The translations under genes and the position numbers were made by a program. From Bryobacter aggregatus MPL3 (GTDB taxonomy: Bacteria > Acidobacteriota > Terriglobia > Bryobacterales > Bryobacteraceae): a stretch of 64,000 nt of DNA. The stretch is taken from positions 3,100,001-3,164,000 of the forward strand of contig NZ_JNIF01000003.1 of the NCBI RefSeq assembly GCF_000702445.1, read 5' to 3'. A model generated the notes under the pieces. That model was not told the origin of the DNA, ran no database searches, and was given only the letters and a program-made list of their open reading frames with translations. Numbering within the stretch: position 1 is the first letter of the stretch; each line of letters starts with the position of its first letter. Shown here piece by piece: positions 8,250 to 17,576 of the stretch.

Positions 8250-10487
8250 ATGAAGAAACTGCTACTGTTGGCGATGGCCGGGGTGCTGGCGGGTCAGGAA
8301 ATCCCGCAGCTGAATGCGGTGATTGAAGCCGCAGTAGCAAAAGGTGAGATCCCAGGCGCCGTCTGCATCGTCGGGTACCGGGACCGCATCCTCCACCGCA
8401 AGGCCTATGGCCAGCGCGCACTCGTTCCCACTCGCGAGGCGATGACCCTCGATACGATCTTTGACGCCGCCAGCCTCACCAAGGTGGTTGCCACCACCAG
8501 TGCGATGCTGCGTTTGATCGAAGATGGCAAGGTCCGGCTCAACGATCGGGTGACGGCCTATCTGCCTGAATTCCAAGGCGGCAAGAGTGAGATCACGGTC
8601 CGGCAACTGATGACCCACTACTCCGGTCTTCGGCCCGATCTCGATCTCGATCCCGCCTGGAGCGGCTATGATCTCGGCATTCAGAAGGCGCTCATCGACA
8701 AGCCAACTGGCGAGCCGGGTGTGAAGTTTGTCTACAGCGACATCAATTTCATCCTGCTTGGCGAGATCGTGCGCCGCGTGAGCGGGCAGCCGCTGAATGT
8801 GTTCGCAAAAGAACGGATCTTCCAGCCACTGGAGATGAATGACAGCGGCTATCTGCCGGATGCCTCGCTGCTCTCCCGGATTGCTCCCACGGAGACGCCG
8901 CTTCGGGGTGTTGTCCATGACGAGACCACGCGCTTTATGGGCGGTGTGGCGGGGCACGCGGGCTTGTTTACAACGGCCGACGACTTGTCGAAATTCGCAC
9001 GCATGTATTTGCGCAAAGGCGAGCCGCTCTTCTCGCCACTGATGATTGCCCAGGCCACCCGGCCGCAGTCTCCGGCGAATCTGCCTGCCTTGCGCGGCTT
9101 GGGCTGGGATATCGATACGCCCTTTTCCGGCAATCGTGGCGATCTCTATCCGATCGGCTCTTTCGGGCATACCGGGTTCACCGGAACCAGCCTCTGGATT
9201 GACCCCTCCACTGAAAGTTACGTCATCCTGATGTCCAACGCGGTGCATCCCAAGCGTGGAAGCGTCATCACCCCTTTACGCGGCCGGGTGGCGAGTGTGG
9301 CCGCAGCTTATGTCAGCCGGAATTTCTCGGCTGCCGCCATGCAAAAAGAAAAAGTGACCTTGTCTGGCCTGGACCGTTTGGTGGAAGAGAAATTTCGCAG
9401 CTTGGCCGGAAAACGTGTGGGTTTAATCACAAATCACACCGGGCTGTCGCGCGATGGCCAACGAAATATCGATTTGATGCTTCGTGGCGGTGTCCAATTG
9501 CAGTCTTTGTTCAGTCCCGAGCATGGAATTCTCGGAAAGTTGGACGACGAAAAAGTGGTGGACTCGCGAGATCCCGTCTCCAAGCTACCCGTCCATAGTC
9601 TCTACTATGACGAGCGGCGCAAGCCGAATGCCGCGAATCTCAAAGGGATCGATACCCTCGTCTTTGATATTCAAGATATGGGTGCGCGCTTCTACACCTA
9701 CGGTTGCACGATGAAGAATGCGATGGAAGTCGCCGCGCAGTTGAATATTGAATTTGTCGTACTGGATCGGCCAAATCCAGTGACTGGCGAACACGTTGAA
9801 GGTCCGATGATTGACGATGCGGAAATGAGCTTTGTGGGCTGCCTGCCCATTCCTGTGCGGCACGGGTTCACGATGGGGGAGTTGGCGCGCTTTGCCAACG
9901 ATACACTTTCCAAGAAGGCGAAGCTCACCGTGGTGCCGATGAGTGGCTGGCGGCGGAGTGATTGGTTTGACCAGACGGGCTTGCCCTGGGTCAATCCCTC
10001 CCCCAATATGACCAGCCTGACGCAGGCCACACTCTACCCCGGGATTGCTATGTTGGAGTTCTCCAAGAATCTATCGGTCGGGCGGGGAACTGCCGCTCCT
10101 TTTGAACAGGTGGGCGCGCCCTGGATGGACGCAAACCTTGTAGCAGAGGCTTTGAATCGCATGGCGATTCCAGGAGTCCGGGTCTATCCGACAAGTTTCG
10201 AACCCCAATCCAGCTACTATGCCGGTCAAAAGGTGAACGGTGTGCGCTTCTTACTCACCAATCGGGATGAGTTTGATGCCACCTTCCTTGGCTTGAGCCT
10301 GATGGAAACCCTGCAACGCCTTTACCCCAAGCACCTCGACCTATGGGTCAATCGAAAACTCATTGGGAGTGCGGATACGATTCGCCGCCTCACCCAGGGA
10401 GAGACGGCGTCAATCGTGCGGAAGTCGATGGACTCGACTTTGCGCAAGTTCCTGGACAAGCGTCAGCAGTATCTGATCTACCCCTAA
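8250..10487 (+). CDS. Exported fusion: serine beta-lactamase-fold hydrolase + DUF1343 (NamZ, exo-beta-N-acetylmuramidase)
   Basis: This 745-aa protein starts with a signal peptide (MKKLLLLAMAGVLAG). Residues about 20-355 form a class C beta-lactamase/esterase-type domain: SLTK at 75-78, YSD at 162-164 (the YxN position) and HTG at 307-309. Residues about 374-745 are DUF1343, the family of Bacillus YbbC/NamZ, which removes N-acetylmuramic acid from the non-reducing ends of peptidoglycan fragments; it opens with GKRVGLITNHTGLS. In Bacillus subtilis ybbC and a beta-lactamase-fold gene (ybbE) sit in the same muramic-acid recycling cluster, so the fusion fits one periplasmic cell-wall salvage function. 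No murQ or nagZ is nearby. ATG 8250 directly abuts the pterin dehydratase stop. Confidence 0.88.
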   Translation: MKKLLLLAMAGVLAGQEIPQLNAVIEAAVAKGEIPGAVCIVGYRDRILHRKAYGQRALVPTREAMTLDTIFDAASLTKVVATTSAMLRLIEDGKVRLNDRVTAYLPEFQGGKSEITVRQLMTHYSGLRPDLDLDPAWSGYDLGIQKALIDKPTGEPGVKFVYSDINFILLGEIVRRVSGQPLNVFAKERIFQPLEMNDSGYLPDASLLSRIAPTETPLRGVVHDETTRFMGGVAGHAGLFTTADDLSKFARMYLRKGEPLFSPLMIAQATRPQSPANLPALRGLGWDIDTPFSGNRGDLYPIGSFGHTGFTGTSLWIDPSTESYVILMSNAVHPKRGSVITPLRGRVASVAAAYVSRNFSAAAMQKEKVTLSGLDRLVEEKFRSLAGKRVGLITNHTGLSRDGQRNIDLMLRGGVQLQSLFSPEHGILGKLDDEKVVDSRDPVSKLPVHSLYYDERRKPNAANLKGIDTLVFDIQDMGARFYTYGCTMKNAMEVAAQLNIEFVVLDRPNPVTGEHVEGPMIDDAEMSFVGCLPIPVRHGFTMGELARFANDTLSKKAKLTVVPMSGWRRSDWFDQTGLPWVNPSPNMTSLTQATLYPGIAMLEFSKNLSVGRGTAAPFEQVGAPWMDANLVAEALNRMAIPGVRVYPTSFEPQSSYYAGQKVNGVRFLLTNRDEFDATFLGLSLMETLQRLYPKHLDLWVNRKLIGSADTIRRLTQGETASIVRKSMDSTLRKFLDKRQQYLIYP

Positions 10488-10711
10488 GCTTTCGTAGCGA
10501 ATCGTGAGGTCGGAGCCTCTTCCGCATCCGAATCGTCCAGATCGGGCGAATCGGAGTCGGACGTGCCGCGTTTTCTGGCCTCAGCCAACCATGTGGGGGG
10601 ACGGCCCCGACGTCGGCCACGGCCTTCGACGAGCCTCTCGAGCGTCAGAATAGCTTCCTCAATTGAGGCCCGCTCCCGCCGCAAATCTTCCAAAATTTTC
10701 ATCAAGTCCAC
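10484..10711 (-). CDS. Small hypothetical protein with coiled coil and AT-hook-like motif
   Basis: This 75-aa ORF starts at GTG 10711 (ATG 10702 is an alternative). It has a charged N-terminal helix (KILEDLRRERASIEEAILTL) likely to form a coiled coil, a basic GRGRRRGRPPTWL segment resembling an AT-hook minor-groove motif, and an acidic Ser/Asp-rich tail. Its stop overlaps that of the convergent gene by 4 bp. I do not recognise a defined function; a small DNA-binding or nucleoid-associated role is only suggested by composition. Confidence 0.6.
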   Translation of the reverse strand: MDLMKILEDLRRERASIEEAILTLERLVEGRGRRRGRPPTWLAEARKRGTSDSDSPDLDDSDAEEAPTSRFATKA

Positions 10712-10856
10712 GGATACAGCCTCCGCAAAAAATTAGCTGCCGTCACGCCTTCTCCAGAGAAGCGCGTAACCAAGCTTATTGCTGTTATATCGGATTATTG
10801 GCTTTGATACAAGAGGCTTGTTCTGAAAATAGAACAGAATCTTAGTCGCCAAAAAG

Positions 10857-12230
10857 TTACATCTTTTTTTGACGGCTCCAGTACCAGTAAAACGGAATTC
10901 CTGCCGCAATGAGCGTCAATCCAATCATAGATTCTCGTGGTTGATCCTTTAGAGTGAAGAAGATAAGCAGCATTGCAGCCATCACAAACAGCCCCGGTAC
11001 CACCGGATAACCTAGGGTTTTGTACGGGCGGGGAAGATCAGGTCTTTTGTGGCGGAGGACGATCACGCTCGCTGCCGTCATGCCGTAAAGAATCCAGCTC
11101 GCAAAGATCACGCAAGCCGCCAGCTGGTCATATTGACCCGAAAAAACCAGTACCGAACTCCACAGACTCAGCCACAACATCGACTGGGCGGGCGAACGGT
11201 AGGTTGGGTGAACTTCTGCGATTTTCTTAAAGAAAAGGCCATCTTTGGCCATCGCGTAAGGAACTCGCCCCCCGGACAGAATACTGCCATTCAGCGCCGA
11301 GAAAATCGAGATCATGGCGGCTACCGAAACCCAGTTTGCCCCTGTGTTTCCAAAGAGTTTGCGCATCATCTCGGCCGGCACGCGGTCGCTGGCAGCCACC
11401 TCGGCGCTGGTCAGAACATAGAAGTAGGCGGTGTTGGCAAGCAGATAGATCGCCATGACCCCCAGCGTGCCGAAAATCAGGGCCAGCGGCAGGTTCCGCT
11501 GGGGATTCTTGATCTCGCTGGACACCATGCTGACGTTGTTCCAGCCATCGTAGGCCCACAGGATGGCCACCAGCGCGACAAAGAAACCGCTGGCTCCCCC
11601 GGGTTGAGGCATCACGGAGGTGGTGAAGTTGACGCTGGAACCCTGAGAAGAAAATAGTCCTAGGAGTACGATGCCGAGTAACAGGCCAACTTTTGCGATC
11701 GTCACTGCAATTTGCAGTTGTCCGCCTGCTTTAACACCGAAATAGTTCACGCCAGCGAGGAATAAAATCACTCCCATAGCGGCCAACTGCCCCAGCTTTA
11801 GCTCCAGGTGAGCCCCGTTTGGACCCAGTGGAAGGGGCACTGTAGCGAAGGTCTGTTCCAGAATCGGAACAAAGTTCGACAGATAGATGAGGAAGCCGCT
11901 CGCCAGAGTCGCAATCGAGCCCGATTTGGCCACCCAGAACTGAGTCCAGCCGTAAATGAATGCAAAGAAAGGGCCATAGGCTTCCCGAAGGTACACATAC
12001 TCGCCTCCGGCTTCCGGCATCATGGAAGACAATTCCGCATAGGTCAGAGCCCCGGCCAGGCTGAGAATCCCGCCGACAATCCAGACCAGCGTCACCCAGT
12101 CTGGGGACCCGGTTGCGATTACCGCACGTTTGGGAACAACAAAGACACCGCTTCCGATTACGGTGCCAACCACGATCGCTGCCGCACCCCAAAGACCGAG
12201 GTCGCGGCGAAGCGTAAATTTTTCAGACAT
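10857..12230 (-). CDS. APC-family amino acid permease
   Basis: The product (457 aa from ATG 12230) has about 12 hydrophobic helices and the APC-superfamily opening GAAAIVVGTVIGSGVFVVPK, followed by the conserved MPEAGGEYVYLREAYG in helix 3. Such carriers move amino acids by antiport or proton symport across the inner membrane. A longer ORF reaches 12281, but the family N-terminus MSEKFTLRRDLGLWG begins at 12230, overlapping the preceding symporter gene by 8 bp, so the two transporters are probably one transcript. Substrate cannot be assigned from sequence alone. Confidence 0.9.
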   Translation of the reverse strand: MSEKFTLRRDLGLWGAAAIVVGTVIGSGVFVVPKRAVIATGSPDWVTLVWIVGGILSLAGALTYAELSSMMPEAGGEYVYLREAYGPFFAFIYGWTQFWVAKSGSIATLASGFLIYLSNFVPILEQTFATVPLPLGPNGAHLELKLGQLAAMGVILFLAGVNYFGVKAGGQLQIAVTIAKVGLLLGIVLLGLFSSQGSSVNFTTSVMPQPGGASGFFVALVAILWAYDGWNNVSMVSSEIKNPQRNLPLALIFGTLGVMAIYLLANTAYFYVLTSAEVAASDRVPAEMMRKLFGNTGANWVSVAAMISIFSALNGSILSGGRVPYAMAKDGLFFKKIAEVHPTYRSPAQSMLWLSLWSSVLVFSGQYDQLAACVIFASWILYGMTAASVIVLRHKRPDLPRPYKTLGYPVVPGLFVMAAMLLIFFTLKDQPRESMIGLTLIAAGIPFYWYWSRQKKM

Positions 12231-13689
12231 GTAAGCGTTTCTCTCTCTCTGTAACGAGGTAGCTGGCCGCGAGGGCGACAAGGAAGGTGATGGAGCTTCC
12301 GATCAGGACGTACCAGGTCCAGGCGATCGAGGTGTAGAACTTTACGTAGATCGAGATGGCCAGCCCGCAGCTCATGCCGATCATGGCGGCGCGCTCGCCC
12401 GTCCGCTTGGTGAGCAGACCCAGCAGGAAGACGCCGAGCAAGGCGCCATAGATGATGGAGGCAATGCCCAGCCCGGCCTCCAGGACGCTCTCGATACTGC
12501 GGGCGAGGAGTGCGATTCCCAAGAGGATGGCGCACCAGAGAACGGTCATTTTCTTGGCAAGGCTCAGATACTGCGAGTCACTACGCTGCACCTTGTCGGC
12601 CGGTTTGATGAAGTCCATCACGGTGGTAGAGGCCAGGGCATTCAAGGCGGCGCTCAGATTGCTCATAGCCGCGGCGAGAATGGCGGCAATCACCAGTCCA
12701 CTGACCCCGTGCGGGAGAAAATCCCAGATGAACTTCGGATAAATCCGATCCCGGGGCTCCGGAGGGGGCAGATTGGCGTCCTGATAGTAGACCCAGAGCA
12801 TGACGCCGATCACCAGAAACAAGGTGAACTGGAAGAGAATCACAAACCAGCTCGAGAACAGAGCCAGCCGGGCCTCCCGCTCGTTCTTGGCGGAAAGGAG
12901 TCGCTGCACCATCAGTTGTTCGGTGCCATGCGAGGCCGTCGTCAAGAAGCAGCCACCCAGTACACCTGCCCAGAACGAGTACGTTTTAGCAAAGAAAGCC
13001 GGTGTCATCGACACTGCGAAATCAAAGACTTGGAACTTATGGGCGGCGCGGCCCAACTCCGCGACATGGTCCCAGCCCCCTGGAATCTGCTGGAGAATGA
13101 CGAAAACGCTGAGGATCGCGCCGGCGACATAGAGACACATTTGAATGACATCCGTCCATATGACAGCGGTCATTCCTCCCTCGAAGGTATAGAACAGGGT
13201 GAGGCTGACAATGGCGAGTGCGCTCAGGAGTTCGCCGGTGCCGAGCACGATGGAGACCACAATCGAGATGGCGAAGACCCGGACCCCCTCGGCCAGCGCG
13301 CGCAGCCCGAGAAAAGATCCAGCCGTCAGCTTGCGGATATTGGGCCCAAAGCGGCGCAGCATCAGTTCGTAGGCGGTGAACATTTCTCCGCGGAAATATT
13401 GTGGAAGGAAGAGTACGCTGATGATGATGCGCGCCAGAAGATAGCCGAAAACGACCTGGAGGAAGCCAAAGTTGCCGTTGAAGCTGATGGCGGGCGTGCC
13501 AATGACGGTCAGGGTGGAGGTTTCCGCCGAGACGATGGAGAAGGCAATGGCCCACCACGGCGCGTCTCTTCCTCCGAGGAAGTAGTCTTTCAATGTCTTT
13601 TGGCTCTCGCGAAAACGATAGCCAAATGCTGTGATACCGATAAGGTAAGCGAGGATGACACCGTAATCGAGCCAACGCATCTCGCTCAT
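12223..13689 (-). CDS. Sodium:solute symporter (SSS family)
   Basis: From ATG 13689 (MSEMRWLDYGVILAYL) the product is 488 aa with about 13 membrane helices and the SSS features GGRDAPWWAIAFSIVSAETS and TLFYTFEGGMTAVIWTD. SSS carriers couple Na+ entry to uptake of sugars, amino acids, nucleosides or organic acids. Upstream in-frame codons to 13746 do not look like family sequence. It precedes and overlaps the amino acid permease gene. Helix 1 carries a start rich in Tyr/Ile rather than a signal peptide, as usual for this family. Confidence 0.9.
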   Translation of the reverse strand: MSEMRWLDYGVILAYLIGITAFGYRFRESQKTLKDYFLGGRDAPWWAIAFSIVSAETSTLTVIGTPAISFNGNFGFLQVVFGYLLARIIISVLFLPQYFRGEMFTAYELMLRRFGPNIRKLTAGSFLGLRALAEGVRVFAISIVVSIVLGTGELLSALAIVSLTLFYTFEGGMTAVIWTDVIQMCLYVAGAILSVFVILQQIPGGWDHVAELGRAAHKFQVFDFAVSMTPAFFAKTYSFWAGVLGGCFLTTASHGTEQLMVQRLLSAKNEREARLALFSSWFVILFQFTLFLVIGVMLWVYYQDANLPPPEPRDRIYPKFIWDFLPHGVSGLVIAAILAAAMSNLSAALNALASTTVMDFIKPADKVQRSDSQYLSLAKKMTVLWCAILLGIALLARSIESVLEAGLGIASIIYGALLGVFLLGLLTKRTGERAAMIGMSCGLAISIYVKFYTSIAWTWYVLIGSSITFLVALAASYLVTEREKRLHV

Positions 13690-13775
13690 GCTACCACCAA
13701 GCCTGCGTGGAAGGCCTGTCATTGCAGGCCCGGAAACAAAATCCACCTTGCTGGTGTCGAATGGACGCGGGGAGT

Positions 13776-13787
13776 TCTGTTATACTC
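13776..13787 (+). promoter_or_regulatory. Putative extended -10 promoter for TPR protein gene
   Basis: TGTTATACT (TGn followed by TATACT, hexamer 13781-13786) lies in the intergenic region about 110 bp before the GTG start of the TPR gene. No good -35 is visible, as is common for extended -10 promoters. Assignment is by pattern only. Confidence 0.35.
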
Positions 13788-13897
13788 CCCAAAAGATTCC
13801 GAGACCTGCAATACTTGCCTTGTGGACCGGGTACGGCAGGGGTTCCGGAAACCAAAAAGATTACTAGCGTATCGTCTTTCTCAGGAGGCTGGGGCCA

Positions 13898-15220
13898 GTG
13901 AAATTATTCACTCATTCCTTTCGTAAAATGATTCTCGGCGGCGTCTTCGCCGGCATGCTCGTGTCGACTTCGACGCTCGGTGCTCAGGCACCGCAGAAGA
14001 ACTGGAAGGATACAGCAGAGTATGAGTTGTATGTTCAGTTCACCAAAGCTGCCACGCCAGATCAGCAGTTGCAACTGCTGAACCAGTGGAAGGAAAAGTA
14101 TCCTGACTCCGAGTTCAAGCTGGACCGTGCTACCGGCTATATCGTCATCTACAACAAGAAGAATGACGCTGCGGGCCTTTACCAGGCTTGCAAAGACGTT
14201 CTTGCTCTCGATCCCAAGAACTTCCAGGCTCTCTACTTCATCACCATCCTCACGATGAGCATGAACAAGCAGGATGCGGAGAGTTTAGACCTCGGCGCCA
14301 AGTCTGCGAATGGACTGATTGCGGAACTGGATGCGAATTATGCTCCGGCCAAGAAGCCTGCTGGTGCAACGGATGCCCAGTGGAAGCAGCAGCGCAACGA
14401 TCTTGAAGCGCAGGCGCTCAAGACGCTGGGGTGGATCGCACAGCAGAAGAAGGATTATGCCGGTGCGGAGAAGTACTTCGTCAAGGGTCTCGAATTGAGC
14501 CCCGGCACTGCCGAGCTCAGCTATCTGCTGGGTACGGTCATCGTGCAGCAGAAGGACCCCAAGCGCCAGGCTGAGGCGATGTGGCACTTTGCCCGCGCCG
14601 GCAATCTGGAAGGCCCAGGTGCGATGGATCCCACGCGCAAAGGACAGGTCGCCAAGTATTTTGAGCGTGTTTACACCGCCTATGCTGGCGATGACAAGGC
14701 AGAAATGGCAGCGATCATCGACAAGGCGAAAGCCAGCCCGATGCCGCCTGCTGACTTCAAGTTGGAAAACAAAGAAGAAAAGATGGCGAAGAACGAAGAA
14801 AAGTTCAAGTCTGAAAACCCGATGCTCTTCCAGTACATGAACCTCAAGAAGGCTCTTCTCGCTCCCGATGGCGATACCTATTGGAACAATGCGAAGGATG
14901 CCGAGCTTCCCACCTTTAAGGGCAAGCTGGTGAGCGCCAAGCCGGAAACGAACCCGAAGGAACTTGTCCTGGCGGTGGAAACTGCAGACCAGCCGGAAGT
15001 CACCCTGGTTCTCGACAAGGCTCTGCGCGGCAAGGCAGACCCGGGAACCGAGATCGAGTTCACGGGCGTCGCCAAGGAATACACGAAGGACCCGTTCAGC
15101 CTGAAGCTGGAAGTCGACAATGAAAAGGCCGACAAGCTGAAGGGCTGGCCTGTCTCCGCGCCTGCGCCGAAGGCCGCGCCGAAGAAGCCCGCCGTCACCA
15201 AGAAGACCGTTAAGAAGTAG
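13898..15220 (+). CDS. Exported tetratricopeptide-repeat protein
   Basis: GTG 13898 is preceded by AGGAGG at about 10 nt, a strong Shine-Dalgarno site. The 440-aa product has a signal peptide (MKLFTHSFRKMILGGVFAGM, cleavage likely after LGAQA). Helical repeat pairs of TPR type follow: QLLNQWKEKYPDSEFKLDRA, DAAGLYQACKDVLALDPKNF, and KDYAGAEKYFVKGLELSPGT. The last ~120 residues form a beta-rich segment (KGKLVSAKPETNPKELVLAV) and a Lys/Pro/Ala-rich tail. A role as a periplasmic scaffold is plausible from the repeats; no specific function is recognised. A terminator hairpin follows the stop codon. Confidence 0.8.
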   Translation: MKLFTHSFRKMILGGVFAGMLVSTSTLGAQAPQKNWKDTAEYELYVQFTKAATPDQQLQLLNQWKEKYPDSEFKLDRATGYIVIYNKKNDAAGLYQACKDVLALDPKNFQALYFITILTMSMNKQDAESLDLGAKSANGLIAELDANYAPAKKPAGATDAQWKQQRNDLEAQALKTLGWIAQQKKDYAGAEKYFVKGLELSPGTAELSYLLGTVIVQQKDPKRQAEAMWHFARAGNLEGPGAMDPTRKGQVAKYFERVYTAYAGDDKAEMAAIIDKAKASPMPPADFKLENKEEKMAKNEEKFKSENPMLFQYMNLKKALLAPDGDTYWNNAKDAELPTFKGKLVSAKPETNPKELVLAVETADQPEVTLVLDKALRGKADPGTEIEFTGVAKEYTKDPFSLKLEVDNEKADKLKGWPVSAPAPKAAPKKPAVTKKTVKK

Positions 15221-15236
15221 ACGGTACGTCAATCGC

Positions 15237-15274
15237 AAAAACGCCCGGTAGCCGCAAGGCCGCCGGGCGTTTTG
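15237..15274 (+). terminator. Rho-independent terminator after TPR gene
   Basis: AAAACGCCCGG pairs with CCGGGCGTTTT around a GC-rich loop, giving a strong stem ending in a T run. Because the stem is flanked by A's and T's on both sides it could also terminate the convergent uridine kinase transcript, whose stop is at 15277. Confidence 0.8.
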
Positions 15275-15276
15275 CA

Positions 15277-15897
15277 TTAGACCATCTGCAGGCGCCGCAC
15301 CTCGATTGCATTCAGCGTCAGCCGGATGCTGGTGTCCAGCGGGACCACTCCAGATACCGTGAGATCGGCAAACGCAGCACTGGGCCGGACATAGGCAAGG
15401 GCCATCGGGCGGACGTTCTTGCAGTACTGCTCCTGGATCGATTCGGGAGTCCGGCCGCGCTCGGTCACGTCGCGCCGGAGACGGCGGCGGAAGCACTCCT
15501 CATCGTTGGTTTCGACATAGACCCGCAAGTCCAGGAGATTGCGGAGTTCTTCCCAATACAGGCTGAACAGGCCCTCAATGAGAATGATCGGGCGGGGGGC
15601 AACCGGTTCCGTATCCTCCAGGCGGGAATGGGTGACAAAGCTATAGCGGGGTTGCTCGATGGCCAGGCCATTTTTCAGACTCTCGATATCCTTGATCAAC
15701 AGCTTCGCGTCGAGCGTATCCGGGTGGTCAAAGTTAAAGTTTGAGCGTTCTGGCTCTTCGATATGCGAGCGGTCGTTGTAGTAGTGATCGAGCGCAAAGA
15801 GCAGCGCATCCTCATGGAGTTGGCGGGCGAGTCCGCGCGCAAGTTCTGTTTTGCCCGAACAACTCGGGCCCGCAATACCGACAAGAAGAGGAGACAT
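15277..15897 (-). CDS. Uridine kinase family protein
   Basis: The 206-aa product is a P-loop kinase of the uridine kinase/phosphoribulokinase superfamily: Walker A GIAGPSCSGKTELA at the N-terminus, a DHYYNDRSHIEEPERSNFNF segment, FDHPDTLD, and a lid region with RRLRRDVTERGRTPESI. Uridine kinase makes UMP from uridine in pyrimidine salvage. The gene lies 2 bp downstream of a 5'-nucleotidase gene on the same strand; release of nucleosides outside and re-phosphorylation inside would form a scavenging pair. Confidence 0.88.
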   Translation of the reverse strand: MSPLLVGIAGPSCSGKTELARGLARQLHEDALLFALDHYYNDRSHIEEPERSNFNFDHPDTLDAKLLIKDIESLKNGLAIEQPRYSFVTHSRLEDTEPVAPRPIILIEGLFSLYWEELRNLLDLRVYVETNDEECFRRRLRRDVTERGRTPESIQEQYCKNVRPMALAYVRPSAAFADLTVSGVVPLDTSIRLTLNAIEVRRLQMV

Positions 15898-15899
15898 CC

Positions 15900-17569
15900 T
15901 TATTGAGTTTGCCCCATTCCCATCAGGCGGTCATGAGCCTGTGTGGGGATGATTTTCCAGTTTCCTGAGGCCTGCGTGGGGAAGCGCTTCTTCTGGGTGT
16001 AGTACTCGATGATCAGGTCGCGAATCGCGTCATTGGACTGCCAGAGGATCTTGGCGCCCTTGAACATGTCATAGCCCGCGCTTCCGGCCGCGCGATAGTT
16101 GTTGATCGCAATCGTCAGAGGTTGGGTATCCGCCAGCGGCTGCCCTTTGTAGCGCAGATTCACGATGCGCTGCCCGACGGGCTTGCGCAAATCGATCTCG
16201 TAGCTGACGCCCTCGGCCATGTCGAAATTGAAGCCCATGAAGCTGCGGTCAATCAACTCGCCGGTATTGCATTGGGGTGTGGGGCAAGTGAGAAAGTAAC
16301 GCGAGGCGTTCTCCAGGGCTGTGCGCACCATCTTGCCGGTGCCCTCGATCTTATAGAGCGTATTGTCGTAAACATAGAGCGCCGCCGCTTCTCGCACCGT
16401 CACCGGACCTTTGTGTACCACCAGGCGCGGGTTAAAGAGCGCACTGAAGGACACGTCGGCCTTCGTATAGTGCAGTTGTACTTCTTGAATGGCGTCGATC
16501 AGCGCCGAATCCTCAAAGCGCCCATGGGCGGCGCTGAGTTCGACATCGGCCTCGGCAATGGGCGTGGCCAGAAACTGCTCGGCCGCCTCGTGATAGGGCT
16601 TGGCGAGCGCGAGGATATTCTCATCGGCCGGGGTCTCGGCCGTCACTTTGATCAGGTGGCTATGGCGCGAAGCGAGTTGCCACTTTCCGGCGGCGTTCTT
16701 GGTGAACTCGAAGTCGAGCCGTGTGAGGCTGCCGCCGTAGTTCTTCGGTTGGGTTAGGAGCGTATCGCCATGGAAGATCTCCGCCACCTCGCTATGGCTA
16801 TGTCCAAAAACAACGGCGTTGACTCCAGGCACCTCGGCGGCCTGCCAGGAGAAGTTCTCGCTGCTGTTCGGGCCGCCTTGCTTGTCGATGCCGCTGTGCG
16901 CGCAAACGATGACGAGATCGGGGGCTGGTTCCCCCAGATCTTCACCAGCCGCTGTAGGGCAACGGTTGCGTGCTCCCAGGAATAGCCGCGATAGTTTTCC
17001 GGCTTCTCCCAGGTGGGGATCGCCGGTGTGGTCAAGCCAACAATGGCAACCCGGACGCCCTGGATGGTCTTCTCAAGATAAGGGACGAAGGGCTTGGTGT
17101 TGGGGCCGCTGGCGATCGTATTCGCACTCAGCCAGGGGAAGCGGGCCACGCGGCGGGCGGCATTCAGATTGTCGAGGCCGTAATTGAACTCGTGATTGCC
17201 CACCGTCATCGCGTCGTAATGCATCGCGTTCATGACGAGCATCATCGGGTCGATGCTCAGGGAGCGGGCCGGGATTGTGACTTGCGGCGGCAGTTTTCCC
17301 GTGCTGCGGAAGGTCTGGTACACGCTTTCAAGCGGAGAGCCCTGGATGGTGTCGCCTGCGTCGATCAGGAGTGCGTCGGGGCTCTGTTTGCGTTCGGCGG
17401 CCACCAGGGTGGCGATCTTGGCCACTCCATAATTGGCGGGCGTCTGGGTGAAATAGTCATAAGGGTAAATGTGACCGTGGAGGTCGGTCGTTGCCAGGAT
17501 GGATATCTTCGCTGTTTGTGCTGAAAGCGTGAGAGCTAGGAGAAAAACTGCAGTCCCGATATAATTCAT
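15900..17569 (-). pseudogene. 5'-nucleotidase / 2',3'-cyclic-nucleotide phosphodiesterase family, frameshifted
   Basis: From ATG 17569 the sequence gives a signal peptide (MNYIGTAVFLLALTLSA) and a calcineurin-like phosphoesterase domain: TTDLHGHIYPY, DAGDTIQGSP and VGNHEFNYG supply metal ligands. At a run of five C's on the plus strand (16931-16935) the frame breaks. Adding one base restores EPAPDLVIVCAHSGID on the other frame, then VVFGHSHSE and the C-terminal nucleotidase domain to 15900 (IDRSFMGFNF). A complete protein of about 555 aa is therefore encoded in two frames. The break in a homopolymer could be a sequencing error, phase variation or recent inactivation. The family works in the periplasm, hydrolysing nucleotides to nucleosides; the uridine kinase follows 2 bp later. 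Confidence 0.85.
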
Positions 17570-17576
17570 GGTGATG
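17560..17576 (+). promoter_or_regulatory. Perfect -10 box abutting cyclophilin start; start overlaps divergent gene
   Basis: TATAAT at 17560-17565 is 8 nt before ATG 17574. The divergent nucleotidase ATG (17569-17567) shares the palindrome CATG with an upstream in-frame ATG at 17568, so no room exists for a leader. No Shine-Dalgarno site is seen within 20 nt. A leaderless message starting near 17572-17574 is the simplest reading. Confidence 0.45.

Noticed and set aside
10800-10850. Short inverted repeat GTTCT/AGAAC near the permease end as a terminator
   Set aside because: Stem of five base pairs with no proper T run; too weak to call.
12709-13926. 405-codon plus-strand ORF opposite the sodium symporter gene
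   Set aside because: The symporter on the other strand has clear helices and family motifs; this ORF has neither and runs into the intergenic region.
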